Part shown: positions 52,837-61,317 of the stretch, piece by piece | Position numbering within the stretch: the first letter of the stretch is position 1 | How the letters are laid out: each line of letters begins with the position of its first letter | NCBI GenBank assembly: GCA_001917135.1 | Contig: MNTT01000008.1 | Coordinates: 62,001-126,000, forward strand | Origin: Acetobacter sp. 46_36 | Lineage (GTDB): Bacteria; Pseudomonadota; Alphaproteobacteria; RF32; CAG-239 | Direction of reading: 5' to 3' | DNA: 64,000 nt | Program-made: the position numbers and the translations under genes | The notes under the pieces: model-generated | Database searches by the model: none | What the model was told of the DNA's origin: nothing | The model's input: only the letters and a program-made list of their open reading frames with translations

Positions 52837-53439
52837 CTACTTTCCGGTTTTTTGTGCAAACTCCCCGGCTGCTTTTTCGCCAAATCCCCACTTTTTCGCA
52901 TAAGCGGGAGCCAAATGGCAAAATGTACCCGACAACAGCATAAGCTCTGCCGCCTCGTGCAAATCATCATGCTCCAAATAATCCGCAACCATTGCGGCAT
53001 CTTCCATCGCCATCATTTTGACTTCCGATGCCTCAAACAGAGGATACAAACGCACATACAGTCTGGCTGCTTCCGCCAGTTCGGGCACAAACAACAATCC
53101 TTCCGCATCAGCCCCAAAATCATGCCGCTGAACATACGCAAGAACAAGTTCCTGCCGTGCATCCGTCAACATCTGCTTTTGCGCTTCGACAGACAGAGGC
53201 CACTCCGTAAAGTACCCGACAGCCTCGCTGGTATCTTTCTGCCGCAGAAGAAAAATTTCCCCTTCCGGAGATAAAGCATACCGCTGCAGATAAGTGTTTT
53301 TCAACTCCCGGTCGGCCAGTTCCAAAAACTTTACCTCGCTGGCCGGTTCCAAACGGAAAAGCCTGAGGTAATCCCTTAATTCGTCGGATGCAGGCATAGA
53401 CATTAACGCCACTTCACCCAGAACATCAAGTTTCTTCAT
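52837..53439 (-). CDS. Helical-repeat protein, seven 26-residue units
   Basis: A 200-residue protein made of seven consecutive 26-residue units, each starting with E/Q and carrying Y at position 16 and A/G/S at position 26. Examples of unit starts are EVKFLELADRELKNTYLQRY, QKQMLTDARQELVLAYVQRH and ELMLLSGTFCHLAPAYAKKW. The register has no gap from about residue 9 to 190. No signal peptide. It is acidic and likely folds as a right-handed helical stack. Function is unknown; such scaffolds usually bind proteins or peptides. It is convergent with its relative at 52362. Confidence 0.72.
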   Translation of the reverse strand: MKKLDVLGEVALMSMPASDELRDYLRLFRLEPASEVKFLELADRELKNTYLQRYALSPEGEIFLLRQKDTSEAVGYFTEWPLSVEAQKQMLTDARQELVLAYVQRHDFGADAEGLLFVPELAEAARLYVRLYPLFEASEVKMMAMEDAAMVADYLEHDDLHEAAELMLLSGTFCHLAPAYAKKWGFGEKAAGEFAQKTGK

Positions 53440-53691
53440 AATTGTAGAATTAACATATAAGTAAATATAATAATTTTGTAATTGGCTCTAAAATAACATA
53501 CCATTTTATATTGTCAAAAAAGAACTGTTTTTCTCCACTAAAACAACAGCTCCCAATTCCGCCGTAATGCCTGGCATTCAGGCTGCATTCGCATACGTCC
53601 GCCAGGCTAAAGCGCACAAATCGCTTTCCGATATGTTTCAGATAAACCGCTTTCTGTTCAAAAAACAGTTATAAGCACCTGTAAATTTGTT

Positions 53692-54111
53692 TTAAAAAGA
53701 GCTCTCGCGCCCATTCCACGTTTTGCCGTTGACCAGCAGGTTCAAAACCTGCGGCGGCCGGCCGGGACGATAGGAAAAGACCATCTCCGCAACATTGTTG
53801 CTGTTTTGAATATCTTGCTCCAACGGCTTGGCCAAATGCTCCGGCACATAAAAACGCCCCCGGTTTTTCCCGTAGCTTCCAAATTCGTCTTTCGGGCATA
53901 TGCCCTGCGCAAACTGAGCACAGTCCGTCGCCTCCCAGTCCAGCACATAGCTGATATACTGCCCGGCCAGCAAGTCCCGCGGGTCATATCCGCGCAGCTT
54001 GATTTTTACCGGCATTCCGGCCGAAATCTGCCATAGAAGGTACCCTGCCCATACCGCAAGCAAAACCGCCGGCATCATAGTCAAAACCAGATTTTTTACC
54101 TTTTCACGCAT
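53692..54111 (-). CDS. GDYXXLXY family membrane-anchored protein
   Basis: A 139-residue protein with an N-terminal membrane helix (about residues 9-30) and a periplasmic beta domain. The phrase YDPRDLLAGQYISYVLDWE matches the GDYXXLXY family signature in a slightly changed form (GQYISYVLDW). A later FYVPEHLAKPLEQ is also usual. Proteins of this family are encoded next to DUF2157 membrane proteins, as here, where it overlaps the DUF2157 gene by 8 nt. GAGGAGA precedes the ATG. Role is unknown. Confidence 0.83.
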   Translation of the reverse strand: MREKVKNLVLTMMPAVLLAVWAGYLLWQISAGMPVKIKLRGYDPRDLLAGQYISYVLDWEATDCAQFAQGICPKDEFGSYGKNRGRFYVPEHLAKPLEQDIQNSNNVAEMVFSYRPGRPPQVLNLLVNGKTWNGRESSF

Positions 54112-55057
54112 TTTTCTTCTCCTCGCTCACCAAACGAACCGCCCTCGGAACATATTTAAGCAGCAATATCAGCAAAACGCCGCTGACAATTAATCCGATG
54201 CCCGTTTCAAACAGTCCCAACTCCGTCCCGAGATTAATATAAAGCATAGCAACAATCAATCCGCCCAGTTTAATATTGCGCCTGATTAGCGCATACCTGC
54301 CGAACCGTATAAACAGCAGCGACAACACCACCAGTATGGCTGCTGCCCGCCCTAATGTCATCAGTCCGTCATAGCCGTCAAAACCGCCAATCAGGATATA
54401 ACCGGCCAAAACAATATAAAATGCGGCCAATGCTTCCTGTTTCAAAACGTTTCCGGCAGAAAATCCGGGAAAAAGCCCGGCTATCCCGCGGCCGCATCCG
54501 GCAGCTGCCAGCAAAACTGCCATCAAGACTTCAAAATTCCAAACAAAATCCACAACATTGTCGCAGACATAAATAATTCCCCAAACCAGAAACAACGGTA
54601 CCCAAAAATAAGAAACCAGCTTTTGCCCCGTAACAAACAAAAGCGGTGCGGCAACCAGACACCAGACAGCCAAAGGATCATAGATTTTTCCGCCGCTGAG
54701 CTGAAAAACCTGAATAATCAGGCCTATACCAGCCCCGACAAGAAAAAACTCTCCCAGAAGCATTTTTTCAGCTGCTGCACGCTTTCCCTGACTCTGCCAA
54801 TGCCAGACCAGACCTCCGGTACCCGCAAGCAATGCCAACATTGTTGCCAGCTTTGCCGTCCTGCCGATATCCTGCCAGTTGGACGCAATCAGAGAAATGA
54901 TGCCCAGCCCGACAGTAAAAATCCCCAGCAGCATCAATGCCCGGCTGACTAAAGCAAGGCTGTCCGCATTGTCATCATATTCTAAAATCTGCTGCTTTTG
55001 TGTCTGGGTAATAATTCCCGCCGCCACAAGCTTGTTCAGCTTTTTTGCCTTAAACAT
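54104..55057 (-). CDS. DUF2157 polytopic membrane protein
   Basis: A 317-residue protein with a short soluble N-terminal helical domain (LNKLVAAGIITQTQKQQIL) followed by about nine membrane helices. The start, the GLGIISLIASNWQDIGRTAKL segment after the first helix and the overlap with a GDYXXLXY gene identify the DUF2157 family. GGAGG precedes the ATG. The two genes form one operon. Function of the pair is unknown. Confidence 0.87.
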   Translation of the reverse strand: MFKAKKLNKLVAAGIITQTQKQQILEYDDNADSLALVSRALMLLGIFTVGLGIISLIASNWQDIGRTAKLATMLALLAGTGGLVWHWQSQGKRAAAEKMLLGEFFLVGAGIGLIIQVFQLSGGKIYDPLAVWCLVAAPLLFVTGQKLVSYFWVPLFLVWGIIYVCDNVVDFVWNFEVLMAVLLAAAGCGRGIAGLFPGFSAGNVLKQEALAAFYIVLAGYILIGGFDGYDGLMTLGRAAAILVVLSLLFIRFGRYALIRRNIKLGGLIVAMLYINLGTELGLFETGIGLIVSGVLLILLLKYVPRAVRLVSEEKKNA

Positions 55058-55311
55058 AATTTTCGCACCTCCGCAAACTTTTTCTTTTCCTGGTTTTCAA
55101 CAGCTTTAAACATCTTATCTGCAATGCCTGTCCCGACTAAACTTTAATCTGAGCGGATTAAAAAAACATTAACACCGTTAGTATCGGTTTCTTCTCCGTG
55201 TTTTAAACTAACCTGCCATATTTAAGCCGTTTGCCTTTCCTTTGCAACTATCATCATCTCCCCCAAACTTACCGGCACAAACCTTAATAATATAACATTC
55301 TTCATACTTAA

Positions 55312-55338
55312 AGGGCTGACAATACACCTGCCAGCCCT
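55312..55338. terminator. Possible weak terminator hairpin
   Basis: AGGGCTG (55312-55318) pairs with CAGCCCT (55332-55338) across 13 nt, with only a short T run on the minus side. The rest of the 55058-55420 spacer is A/T-rich with no gene. Confidence 0.4.
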
Positions 55339-55420
55339 CTTCGCTTATTGGAAAAAAACTAATTTCTGTTATATTATTTTAGCTGATGTCCTCTCGACAA
55401 ATGTACCTATGTCCTGTTAT

Positions 55421-56251
55421 CTAATGTCCGCTATTCCCTTTCAGTTTACGAAGCAGCATTGATTTTAATTTTCCCGCAAAACCCTTTTCGTTTTTCTCTT
55501 CCTGTTGCGGTTCCTGCCGTTCCCCCTGCAGTGAAGCGGTTCCTTTTCCCAAAGCTTTATTACATCTCGCTAACGCTTCCTGTACTTTCTGCTCTTTACA
55601 GCCGGAGGCGGAGCGGGCTTCTTGCATATCCGTACGCTTTTTACCCGCTGCTTTATCTTGACTTTCCGGCTTTACAATCTTTTCAGCTAACTGCTTAGCG
55701 GCCTCTAAATCCCCTTTAAGCAGCAACTCTGCCAATTTTCTATCCCCCGCATCAACAGCCGGCTCTGAGTGGTTAGATTTTGACTGATGTGCCTTGGCTT
55801 CTTCTGCTTGCACGACCAACTCAGCTAATGAAACATCCCGCTCTGATTTACGCCCCTCAAGCTTTGCCTCAGCATAAACAAGTTTTTCACTCAATCCATC
55901 CAATCTCTCAAAATCGGAATACGGCATCGCATCTATCGTATTTCGACGCCAGGCATCAATTTCTTCTTTATTTTCCACCTTAAACTCAAGCCACCTCCCC
56001 GGAGCAAAATGTTTTCCATATTCAATGGCTTTATTCCTATTAAATACAATACTTACCAAATCGCCATTAGAAAATGAATAAGCCTCATACTCTCCAGATA
56101 GCTCTTTATCCAAAAACCATGCCTTATCACAACTACCTTTATCATCATAATGTTCAACCGTTATTGCGGAACATATCTTACCTGTTTGTTCATCATATTT
56201 AAAACTAAACAGACATGATTTCGGATCAAAATCTTTCGGCAGATTATCCAC
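55421..56251 (-). CDS. 3' part of a frameshifted hypothetical gene
   Basis: A 276-codon frame starting with a GTG at 56251 and overlapping the preceding frame by 91 nt. The start has no ribosome binding site, and the frame continues upstream as PWNGYTVDNLPKDFDPKS to a TGA, so the first part of this protein is more likely encoded in the other frame. After about residue 110 it is helical, charged and Lys/Glu/Gln-rich with low-complexity stretches (QGERQEPQQEEKNEKG) and a basic C-terminus. No family recognised. Its 3' end (stop TAG at 55421) is echoed downstream. Confidence 0.55.
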   Translation of the reverse strand: MDNLPKDFDPKSCLFSFKYDEQTGKICSAITVEHYDDKGSCDKAWFLDKELSGEYEAYSFSNGDLVSIVFNRNKAIEYGKHFAPGRWLEFKVENKEEIDAWRRNTIDAMPYSDFERLDGLSEKLVYAEAKLEGRKSERDVSLAELVVQAEEAKAHQSKSNHSEPAVDAGDRKLAELLLKGDLEAAKQLAEKIVKPESQDKAAGKKRTDMQEARSASGCKEQKVQEALARCNKALGKGTASLQGERQEPQQEEKNEKGFAGKLKSMLLRKLKGNSGH

Positions 56252-56547
56252 CGTGTACCCATTCCATGGTCATCGACAAAAACAGCTGAACGGCCTTTCC
56301 CCGGCACATCATAAAATATATCGCAATCCGCTTGTATGCACCCCTTCGAATACGGAGAAGAGGCCATTTCCACATCTTTCAAACGTTCCCTTCTGCTGCG
56401 TCTCTTTAATTCTTCATACATGGCATCTATTTCCTCTTGAGTACTTAAGTGAGAAAAGCTAACTGCGTACCCTCCTCCGCAAGCATAAACAAGCTCATTT
56501 TTTTGCTTTTGCTCAGCATTAAAAAATTCATTATAACTTTTGGTCAT
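56161..56547 (-). CDS. 5' part of a frameshifted hypothetical gene
   Basis: A 128-codon frame with AAGGAA before its ATG. Residues 1-95 look like real protein (ELVYACGGGYAVSFSHLST; DAMYEELKRRSRRERLKDVE; CDIFYDVPGKGRSAVFVDD). The last 30 residues (WIICRKILIRNHVCLVL and onward) are unlike the rest and look like an out-of-frame tail. Shifting frame near 56255-56262 gives a smooth join VDD-PWNGYTVDNLPKDF with the next frame. I read the two as one gene broken by a single-base change, either a real pseudogene or an assembly error. Confidence 0.55.
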   Translation of the reverse strand: MTKSYNEFFNAEQKQKNELVYACGGGYAVSFSHLSTQEEIDAMYEELKRRSRRERLKDVEMASSPYSKGCIQADCDIFYDVPGKGRSAVFVDDHGMGTRWIICRKILIRNHVCLVLNMMNKQVRYVPQ

Positions 56548-56802
56548 GGCACATTTTCCTTCTACAATATTAATTCTCGCACAAAAAATATTTAATAATA
56601 TCGTACCACTTTATTCATTGCAAAATAAACAAGCTAATCAACTGAATTTAATTATTATTTTTTCTTGATAGCTGCTGAAAAAAATGGTACGTATTTTTTC
56701 AGCAGGCAACTGTATTTTCCCTTAGCAAAATATCAAATATACCAATACGGCTGAACTGTATGTTTAGCGCGCAGTTTTCCGAAACTTTTTCATTCAGTAT
56801 AC

Positions 56803-56832
56803 AAAAAAGGCTCGCGATTTTCATCGCGAGCC
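56803..56832 (-). terminator. Strong intrinsic terminator after rpoA
   Basis: On the minus strand a 10-bp stem (GGCTCGCGAT with ATCGCGAGCC, 4-nt loop) is followed by T6. It lies 24 nt past the rpoA stop and ends the operon there. The rest of 56548-56855 is A/T-rich with no gene. Confidence 0.93.
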
Positions 56833-56855
56833 CTTCCACAATATTTTAGATTCTC

Positions 56856-57866
56856 TTAAAAATGCTCATCACACTTTTTAATTAATTCTTCAATATTCTC
56901 CGGCGGCCATCCCGGGGTTTCCATACCAAGATGAATACCCATCTTCGCCAGAACTTCCTTGATTTCATTCAAAGATTTGCGGCCGAAATTCGGCGTGCGG
57001 AGCATTTCCGCTTCCGTTTTCTGAACCAAATCGCCAATGTAAACGATATTGTCATTCTTCAGGCAGTTTGCCGAACGAACCGACAATTCAAGCTCGTCAA
57101 CCTTGCGCAGAAGATTTCTGTCAAACGGCAGTTCTTCCTTAATATCTTCAGCTTCGCTTTCAGGTTCGTCAAAATTAATGAACGGCTTCAACTGATCCTG
57201 AAGGATTCTCGCCGATAAGGCAACCGCATCTTCCGGCGTAACCACGCCATTGGTTTCAACAACCATTGTCAGTTTATCATAATCTGTATTCTGCCCGACA
57301 CGGGTTTTATCAACCTTATACGATACTTTCCTTACCGGAGAATAAATCGCATCAACTGCAATCAGACCGATTGGGGCATCTGCAGTCTTGTTCTGAACTG
57401 CCGGAACATAACCCTTGCCGGTTCCGACCGTCAGTTCCATAGCGATTTTCGCCCCCGCATCAAGCGTGCAGATGACATGATCCGGATTCATAATTTCAAC
57501 ATCATGTCCGGTTTCAATCATTCCTGCCGTAACAACCATCGGCCCTTCAGCCTTCAGGCGCATCGTCTTCTGCCCTTCGGAATGAACCGCTACAGCGAGT
57601 CCCTTGATATTCAGGATAACATCGGTAACATCTTCGCGCACACCTTCGATAACCGAAAATTCATGCAGCACGCCGTCAATTTTTACTGCGGTAACCGCTC
57701 CGCCCTGCAAAGAAGACAATAAAACTCTTCTCAGCGCGTTACCCAGAGTTAAACCAAAACCTCTCTCTAAAGGTTCGACAACTATCTTAGCAACATTCCT
57801 GCCTTCGCCTGGAACAACCTCTAGATTAGTTGGTTTTATAAGTTCTTGCCAATTCTTCTGAATCAC
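56856..57866 (-). CDS. rpoA: DNA-directed RNA polymerase subunit alpha
   Basis: A 336-residue subunit that nucleates RNA polymerase assembly. The N-terminal domain has the conserved VEPLERGFGLTLGNALRRVLLSSL, and the C-terminal domain has LRKVDELELSVRSANCLK and TPNFGRKSLNEIKEVL, which contacts promoter UP elements and activators. It starts with GTG at 57866, with AGAGGG upstream. Length is normal. It is last in the secY-adk-rpsM-rpsK-rpoA group and is followed by a terminator instead of rplQ. Confidence 0.98.
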   Translation of the reverse strand: MIQKNWQELIKPTNLEVVPGEGRNVAKIVVEPLERGFGLTLGNALRRVLLSSLQGGAVTAVKIDGVLHEFSVIEGVREDVTDVILNIKGLAVAVHSEGQKTMRLKAEGPMVVTAGMIETGHDVEIMNPDHVICTLDAGAKIAMELTVGTGKGYVPAVQNKTADAPIGLIAVDAIYSPVRKVSYKVDKTRVGQNTDYDKLTMVVETNGVVTPEDAVALSARILQDQLKPFINFDEPESEAEDIKEELPFDRNLLRKVDELELSVRSANCLKNDNIVYIGDLVQKTEAEMLRTPNFGRKSLNEIKEVLAKMGIHLGMETPGWPPENIEELIKKCDEHF

Positions 57867-57948
57867 CGGAATACCCTCTTTACTAGTTTATACGCTACAC
57901 TCAAACAGGCAGGAGGAAGGTGAACCTTCCTCTGCCAAAACTTAAAAA

Positions 57949-58332
57949 TTAAACTCTGCGGCGTTTTCTTAAACGGCAGCCGTTATGCGGAATAGGAGTT
58001 ACATCGCGGATGGAAGTAATGGTAAAACCGATAACCTGCAAAGCTCTGATTGCCGATTCGCGTCCTGAACCAGGTCCCTTAACTTCGACTTCCAATGTTT
58101 TCATACCGTTTTCCTGAGCTTTCTTACCGGCTTCTTCCGCAGCAACCTGTGCAGCATAAGGCGTAGACTTTCTGGAGCCTTTAAAGCCCTGAGCACCGGC
58201 TGTCGACCAGGAAACTGTGTTTCCCTGAGCGTCCGTAATCGTAACTCTTGTATTGTTAAATGTAGAATTTACATGAGCAACACCGGATGTGATGTTCTTT
58301 TTCTCTTTTCTTTTAACTACTGTTTTTGCCAT
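57949..58332 (-). CDS. rpsK: 30S ribosomal protein S11
   Basis: A 127-residue protein of the 30S platform. Signature segments are NITSGVAHVNSTFNNTRVTITD, WSTAGAQGFKGSRKSTPYAAQ and the C-terminal DVTPIPHNGCRLRKRRRV. Translation most likely starts at the ATG at 58332, preceded by GAGG; a GTG one codon earlier is in frame. It lies 11 nt after rpsM. Confidence 0.98.
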   Translation of the reverse strand: MAKTVVKRKEKKNITSGVAHVNSTFNNTRVTITDAQGNTVSWSTAGAQGFKGSRKSTPYAAQVAAEEAGKKAQENGMKTLEVEVKGPGSGRESAIRALQVIGFTITSIRDVTPIPHNGCRLRKRRRV

Positions 58333-58343
58333 CACTGCCTCAC

Positions 58344-58712
58344 TTACTTCTTCTTGTTAGCCACGGTCTTGCGCTTGCCCTTGCGGGTTCTCGCGTTCTG
58401 CTTCGTGCTCTGGCCGCGTACGGGCAGGCCTTTACGATGGCGCAGACCGCGGTAACAGCCCAAATCCATCAGGCGCTTGATATTAACCGCAACATCACGG
58501 CGCAGTTCGCCTTCAACAAGGTAGTCTTTGTCAATTACTTCACGGACTTTGGCAATATCTTCGTCCGTCAGTTCATGAACGCGGCGTTCACCAGCAACGC
58601 CCGCTTTTGCACAGATAACCTGTGCTGTTTCTCTCCCTATGCCATAGATAGAGGTCAGTGCAATCTCTAATTTCTTGGCGGTAGGAATATTTACACCAGC
58701 TATACGAGCCAA
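58344..58712 (-). CDS. rpsM: 30S ribosomal protein S13
   Basis: A 122-residue protein of the 30S head. It shows the canonical start ARIAGVNIPTAKKLEIALTSIYGIG and the RGLRHRKGLPVRGQSTKQNARTRKG end that contacts tRNA and 16S rRNA. The start codon is TTG at the exact position where the family begins, with GGAGAG 5 nt upstream and no ATG nearby, so this ribosomal gene uses a rare start. A good promoter lies 71 nt upstream, separating rpsM-rpsK-rpoA from adk. Confidence 0.97.
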   Translation of the reverse strand: MARIAGVNIPTAKKLEIALTSIYGIGRETAQVICAKAGVAGERRVHELTDEDIAKVREVIDKDYLVEGELRRDVAVNIKRLMDLGCYRGLRHRKGLPVRGQSTKQNARTRKGKRKTVANKKK

Positions 58713-58782
58713 ATTAACTCTCCATTATTTAAACAATTAAACCATTCAAAAAGTTGATCACCACTTTTCAAAATTAATGCGG

Positions 58783-58810
58783 ATTATAGGGCATAATTTA
58801 ATAGAGTCAA
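58783..58810 (-). promoter_or_regulatory. Promoter of rpsM-rpsK-rpoA
   Basis: On the minus strand TTGACT (58805-58810), a 16-bp spacer and a perfect TATAAT (58783-58788), placing the start about 63 nt before rpsM. The 58713-58970 spacer is otherwise A/T-rich. Confidence 0.75.
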
Positions 58811-58970
58811 CAATTCTTTTAAAAAAAATACAAAATTTTTAACAATTTTTACAAATTATTAAACAGCATTTTGCGAATCGTCATTTCCATTATCAACCAA
58901 CGTTTCCAAATCAAAAAGAAACTTGCGCCCCTGCCGGGCAGCGCCGCACCGGATTGCTTTCCGTTCAGGA

Positions 58971-59639
58971 TTACTCTGTCAGCCCGAGCACTCTTTCAAT
59001 CTTTCCGGCCACGGCCTCAATCGTTCCTGTTCCGTCCACACAACGGAGCAGCCCTTTCTTTTCAAAAAAAGGAATGGTCGGATAAGTAAGAGCACGGAAA
59101 TTGACCAGCCGGTTATGCACCGTCGTCCGGTTGTCATCATGCCTGCGGGAAAATTCCGTTCCGCCGCATTCATCACAGACGCCGTAAATTTTCGGTTTCA
59201 AAAACTTGTCATGATACCCCCGGCCGCATTTCATGCAGGCATAGCGCCCCAATATGCGCTCCATAATAATCTCGTCGGGAACCTGTATTTCAATCACGGC
59301 ATCAAGTTTCTGCCTCTTTTCAGCCAGCATCCCTTCTAAAATTTCCGCCTGATTAAGCGTCCGGGGGAAACCGTCCAAAAGAAAACCGTGCCGGCAATCC
59401 TCTTTACCGATTCGCTCTTCAACCATTCTGATAATCAGTTCGTCGGAAGCAAAGCCGCCGTCGTCAAGAGCCATTTTCAGTTCTTTGCCCAGCGGCGTTT
59501 CTCTTTTGATTTCCGCCCGCAGCATTTCTCCCGTAGAGAGATGGCATATTCCGGCTTTTTCACACAAAATGCGTGCCTGGGTGCCTTTTCCGCACCCGGG
59601 CGCGCCGGTAAATACCACAAATAAATCTTTGTCAGGCAT
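58971..59639 (-). CDS. adk: Adenylate kinase with zinc-type lid
   Basis: A 222-residue kinase that interconverts ATP, ADP and AMP. The P-loop is GAPGCGKGTQ (residues 12-21), with LSTGEMLRAEI and GFLLDGFPRT as AMP-site motifs. The lid carries C135-x-x-C138 and C155-x-x-C158, a four-cysteine zinc site found in many bacteria but not in E. coli. AGGAA precedes the ATG, only 3 nt after the secY stop, so they are co-transcribed. Confidence 0.96.
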   Translation of the reverse strand: MPDKDLFVVFTGAPGCGKGTQARILCEKAGICHLSTGEMLRAEIKRETPLGKELKMALDDGGFASDELIIRMVEERIGKEDCRHGFLLDGFPRTLNQAEILEGMLAEKRQKLDAVIEIQVPDEIIMERILGRYACMKCGRGYHDKFLKPKIYGVCDECGGTEFSRRHDDNRTTVHNRLVNFRALTYPTIPFFEKKGLLRCVDGTGTIEAVAGKIERVLGLTE

Positions 59640-59642
59640 TTC

Positions 59643-60992
59643 CTATTTCTTTCTCTTGCTGACCAGCGAAGCTTTCTTCAAAAGCCCTTCATACTGATAG
59701 GCAATCAGGTGCGACTGAACCTGCGTAATGAAGTCCATCGTTACCTGAACCACGATGAGCAGGGTCGTACCGCCCAAAACAAACGGAACCGACAGTTTCG
59801 CAATCAAAATCTCCGGCAGAATGCACAGCGCAGCCAGATAAAACGCGCCGAGCACCGTCAGGCGGGTAACCACATAATCCAGATATTCGGCCGTATTTTT
59901 GCCCGGACGGATACCGGCAATAAAGCCGCCATGCTTCTTAAGGTTGTCCGCGGTTTCTTCCGGATTGACCACAACGGCGGTATAGAAGAAAGCGAAAAAG
60001 ACAATTAAGAAGGCATACAGAGCCAGATACAACGGCTGTCCGTGTCCCAGATAACGGCTGAGCGTCTGCACCCATTCCGGCCCGTTGTTGGACCAGATGT
60101 TGGCTACCGTAATCGGCAGCAGCAGCAAAGCACTGGCAAAAATCGGCGGAATAACGCCCGTCGGATTAACCTTCAACGGCAGATGCGAGCTCTCGGCCGA
60201 TGTCATGCGCAGGCCGACCTGCCGCTTCGGATACTGCACCAGAATTTTGCGCTGAGCCATTTCAACCTTCAGGATAATAAAGACCAGAGCTATGCTCATG
60301 ATAAACAGGCTGAGGATAACCAGCGGCGACATAGAACCAATGCGCCCCAATTCCAAAGTCTGGGCAATTGCCGACGGAATATTGGCAATAATGCCGACCG
60401 TAATGATTAACGACGAACCGTTGCCGACGCCGCGCGACGTAATCTGTTCGCCCAGCCAGACGATAAACATCGTACCGCCGGTCAATGAAATAATCGTCGA
60501 AAAGATAAACGTATACGGCGCAATGACAACCGCGCTGGAACCGTCGCCGTTAGCCAGGCTCATCAGCCCGACGGCAATGCCGTATCCCTGAACAATCGTA
60601 ATCAGAACCGTCAAAAGTTTTGTATAGTGCATCATTTTGCGATGTCCGGCCTCGCCTTCTTTTTTCAAAGCGGCAAGCGAAGGGACGATGGACTGCCCGA
60701 GCTGCAGGATAATCGACGCCGAAATATACGGCATAATGTTGAGGGCAAAAATTGTCATACGTTCCAACGCACCGCCGGAAAACATATTAAACATTCCCAA
60801 AATGCCGTTTGAATGTCTGGCAAAAATCTCAGCCAGTACGCGGGAATCAATACCCGGAAGAGGAATAAAGGTTCCCAGGCGGAAAACAATCAACGCCAAG
60901 ACCGTAAACAACAGGCGCTTTTTCAAATCCGTCGCCTTGCTGAAGACGGACGCGTCCATATTTGCAGCCATTTTTTCTGCTAATGATACCAT
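59643..60992 (-). CDS. secY: Protein translocase subunit SecY
   Basis: A 449-residue channel subunit with ten membrane helices. It shows RLLFTVLALIVFRLGTFIPLPGID at the first helix, the plug-region MFNMFSGGALERMTIFALNIMPYISASII, and NLKKHGGFIAGIRPGKNTAEYL in the large cytoplasmic loop. AAGGA precedes the ATG. Normally rplO lies upstream; here an approximately 490-bp spacer with repeats and a divergent gene lie there instead, so secY begins its own unit. Confidence 0.97.
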   Translation of the reverse strand: MVSLAEKMAANMDASVFSKATDLKKRLLFTVLALIVFRLGTFIPLPGIDSRVLAEIFARHSNGILGMFNMFSGGALERMTIFALNIMPYISASIILQLGQSIVPSLAALKKEGEAGHRKMMHYTKLLTVLITIVQGYGIAVGLMSLANGDGSSAVVIAPYTFIFSTIISLTGGTMFIVWLGEQITSRGVGNGSSLIITVGIIANIPSAIAQTLELGRIGSMSPLVILSLFIMSIALVFIILKVEMAQRKILVQYPKRQVGLRMTSAESSHLPLKVNPTGVIPPIFASALLLLPITVANIWSNNGPEWVQTLSRYLGHGQPLYLALYAFLIVFFAFFYTAVVVNPEETADNLKKHGGFIAGIRPGKNTAEYLDYVVTRLTVLGAFYLAALCILPEILIAKLSVPFVLGGTTLLIVVQVTMDFITQVQSHLIAYQYEGLLKKASLVSKRKK

Positions 60993-61187
60993 TTTTATTT
61001 CCTTAAAATTATTACTTGTAAGTCGTATCGGAGAAAAAAATCCTTCCCCAAGTCTGTTTGAACTTAATACATAAAATTTAATTTTGCCTTTAAAAAGTGA
61101 GTTTTTTCCACTGGATTTAAAAAAATGTCGCCTGTTCGCCAGTTTTCCGCCCGCACATTAACCGCTCGCCGGCACCTGTCCCCCTCC

Positions 61188-61317
61188 GCCGTTTTTCCGT
61201 ACTTGTCCTCCCCGTCTGTTTCTCCGTTCTTATTCTCTCAGTCGTTTTCCGTTTTTATCTTCCCAGCCGTTTTCCCATTCTTCTCCTCCCTGCCGTTTTT
61301 CCGCCTTTGTCCTTTCA
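61188..61317. repeat. 26-bp polypyrimidine tandem repeat
   Basis: Units of the form GYCGTTTTCCG plus a T/C-rich remainder start at 61188, 61214, 61241, 61266 and 61292 (25-27 bp apart). They fill the middle of the secY to 61479 spacer (60993-61478), which has no gene. Confidence 0.7.
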
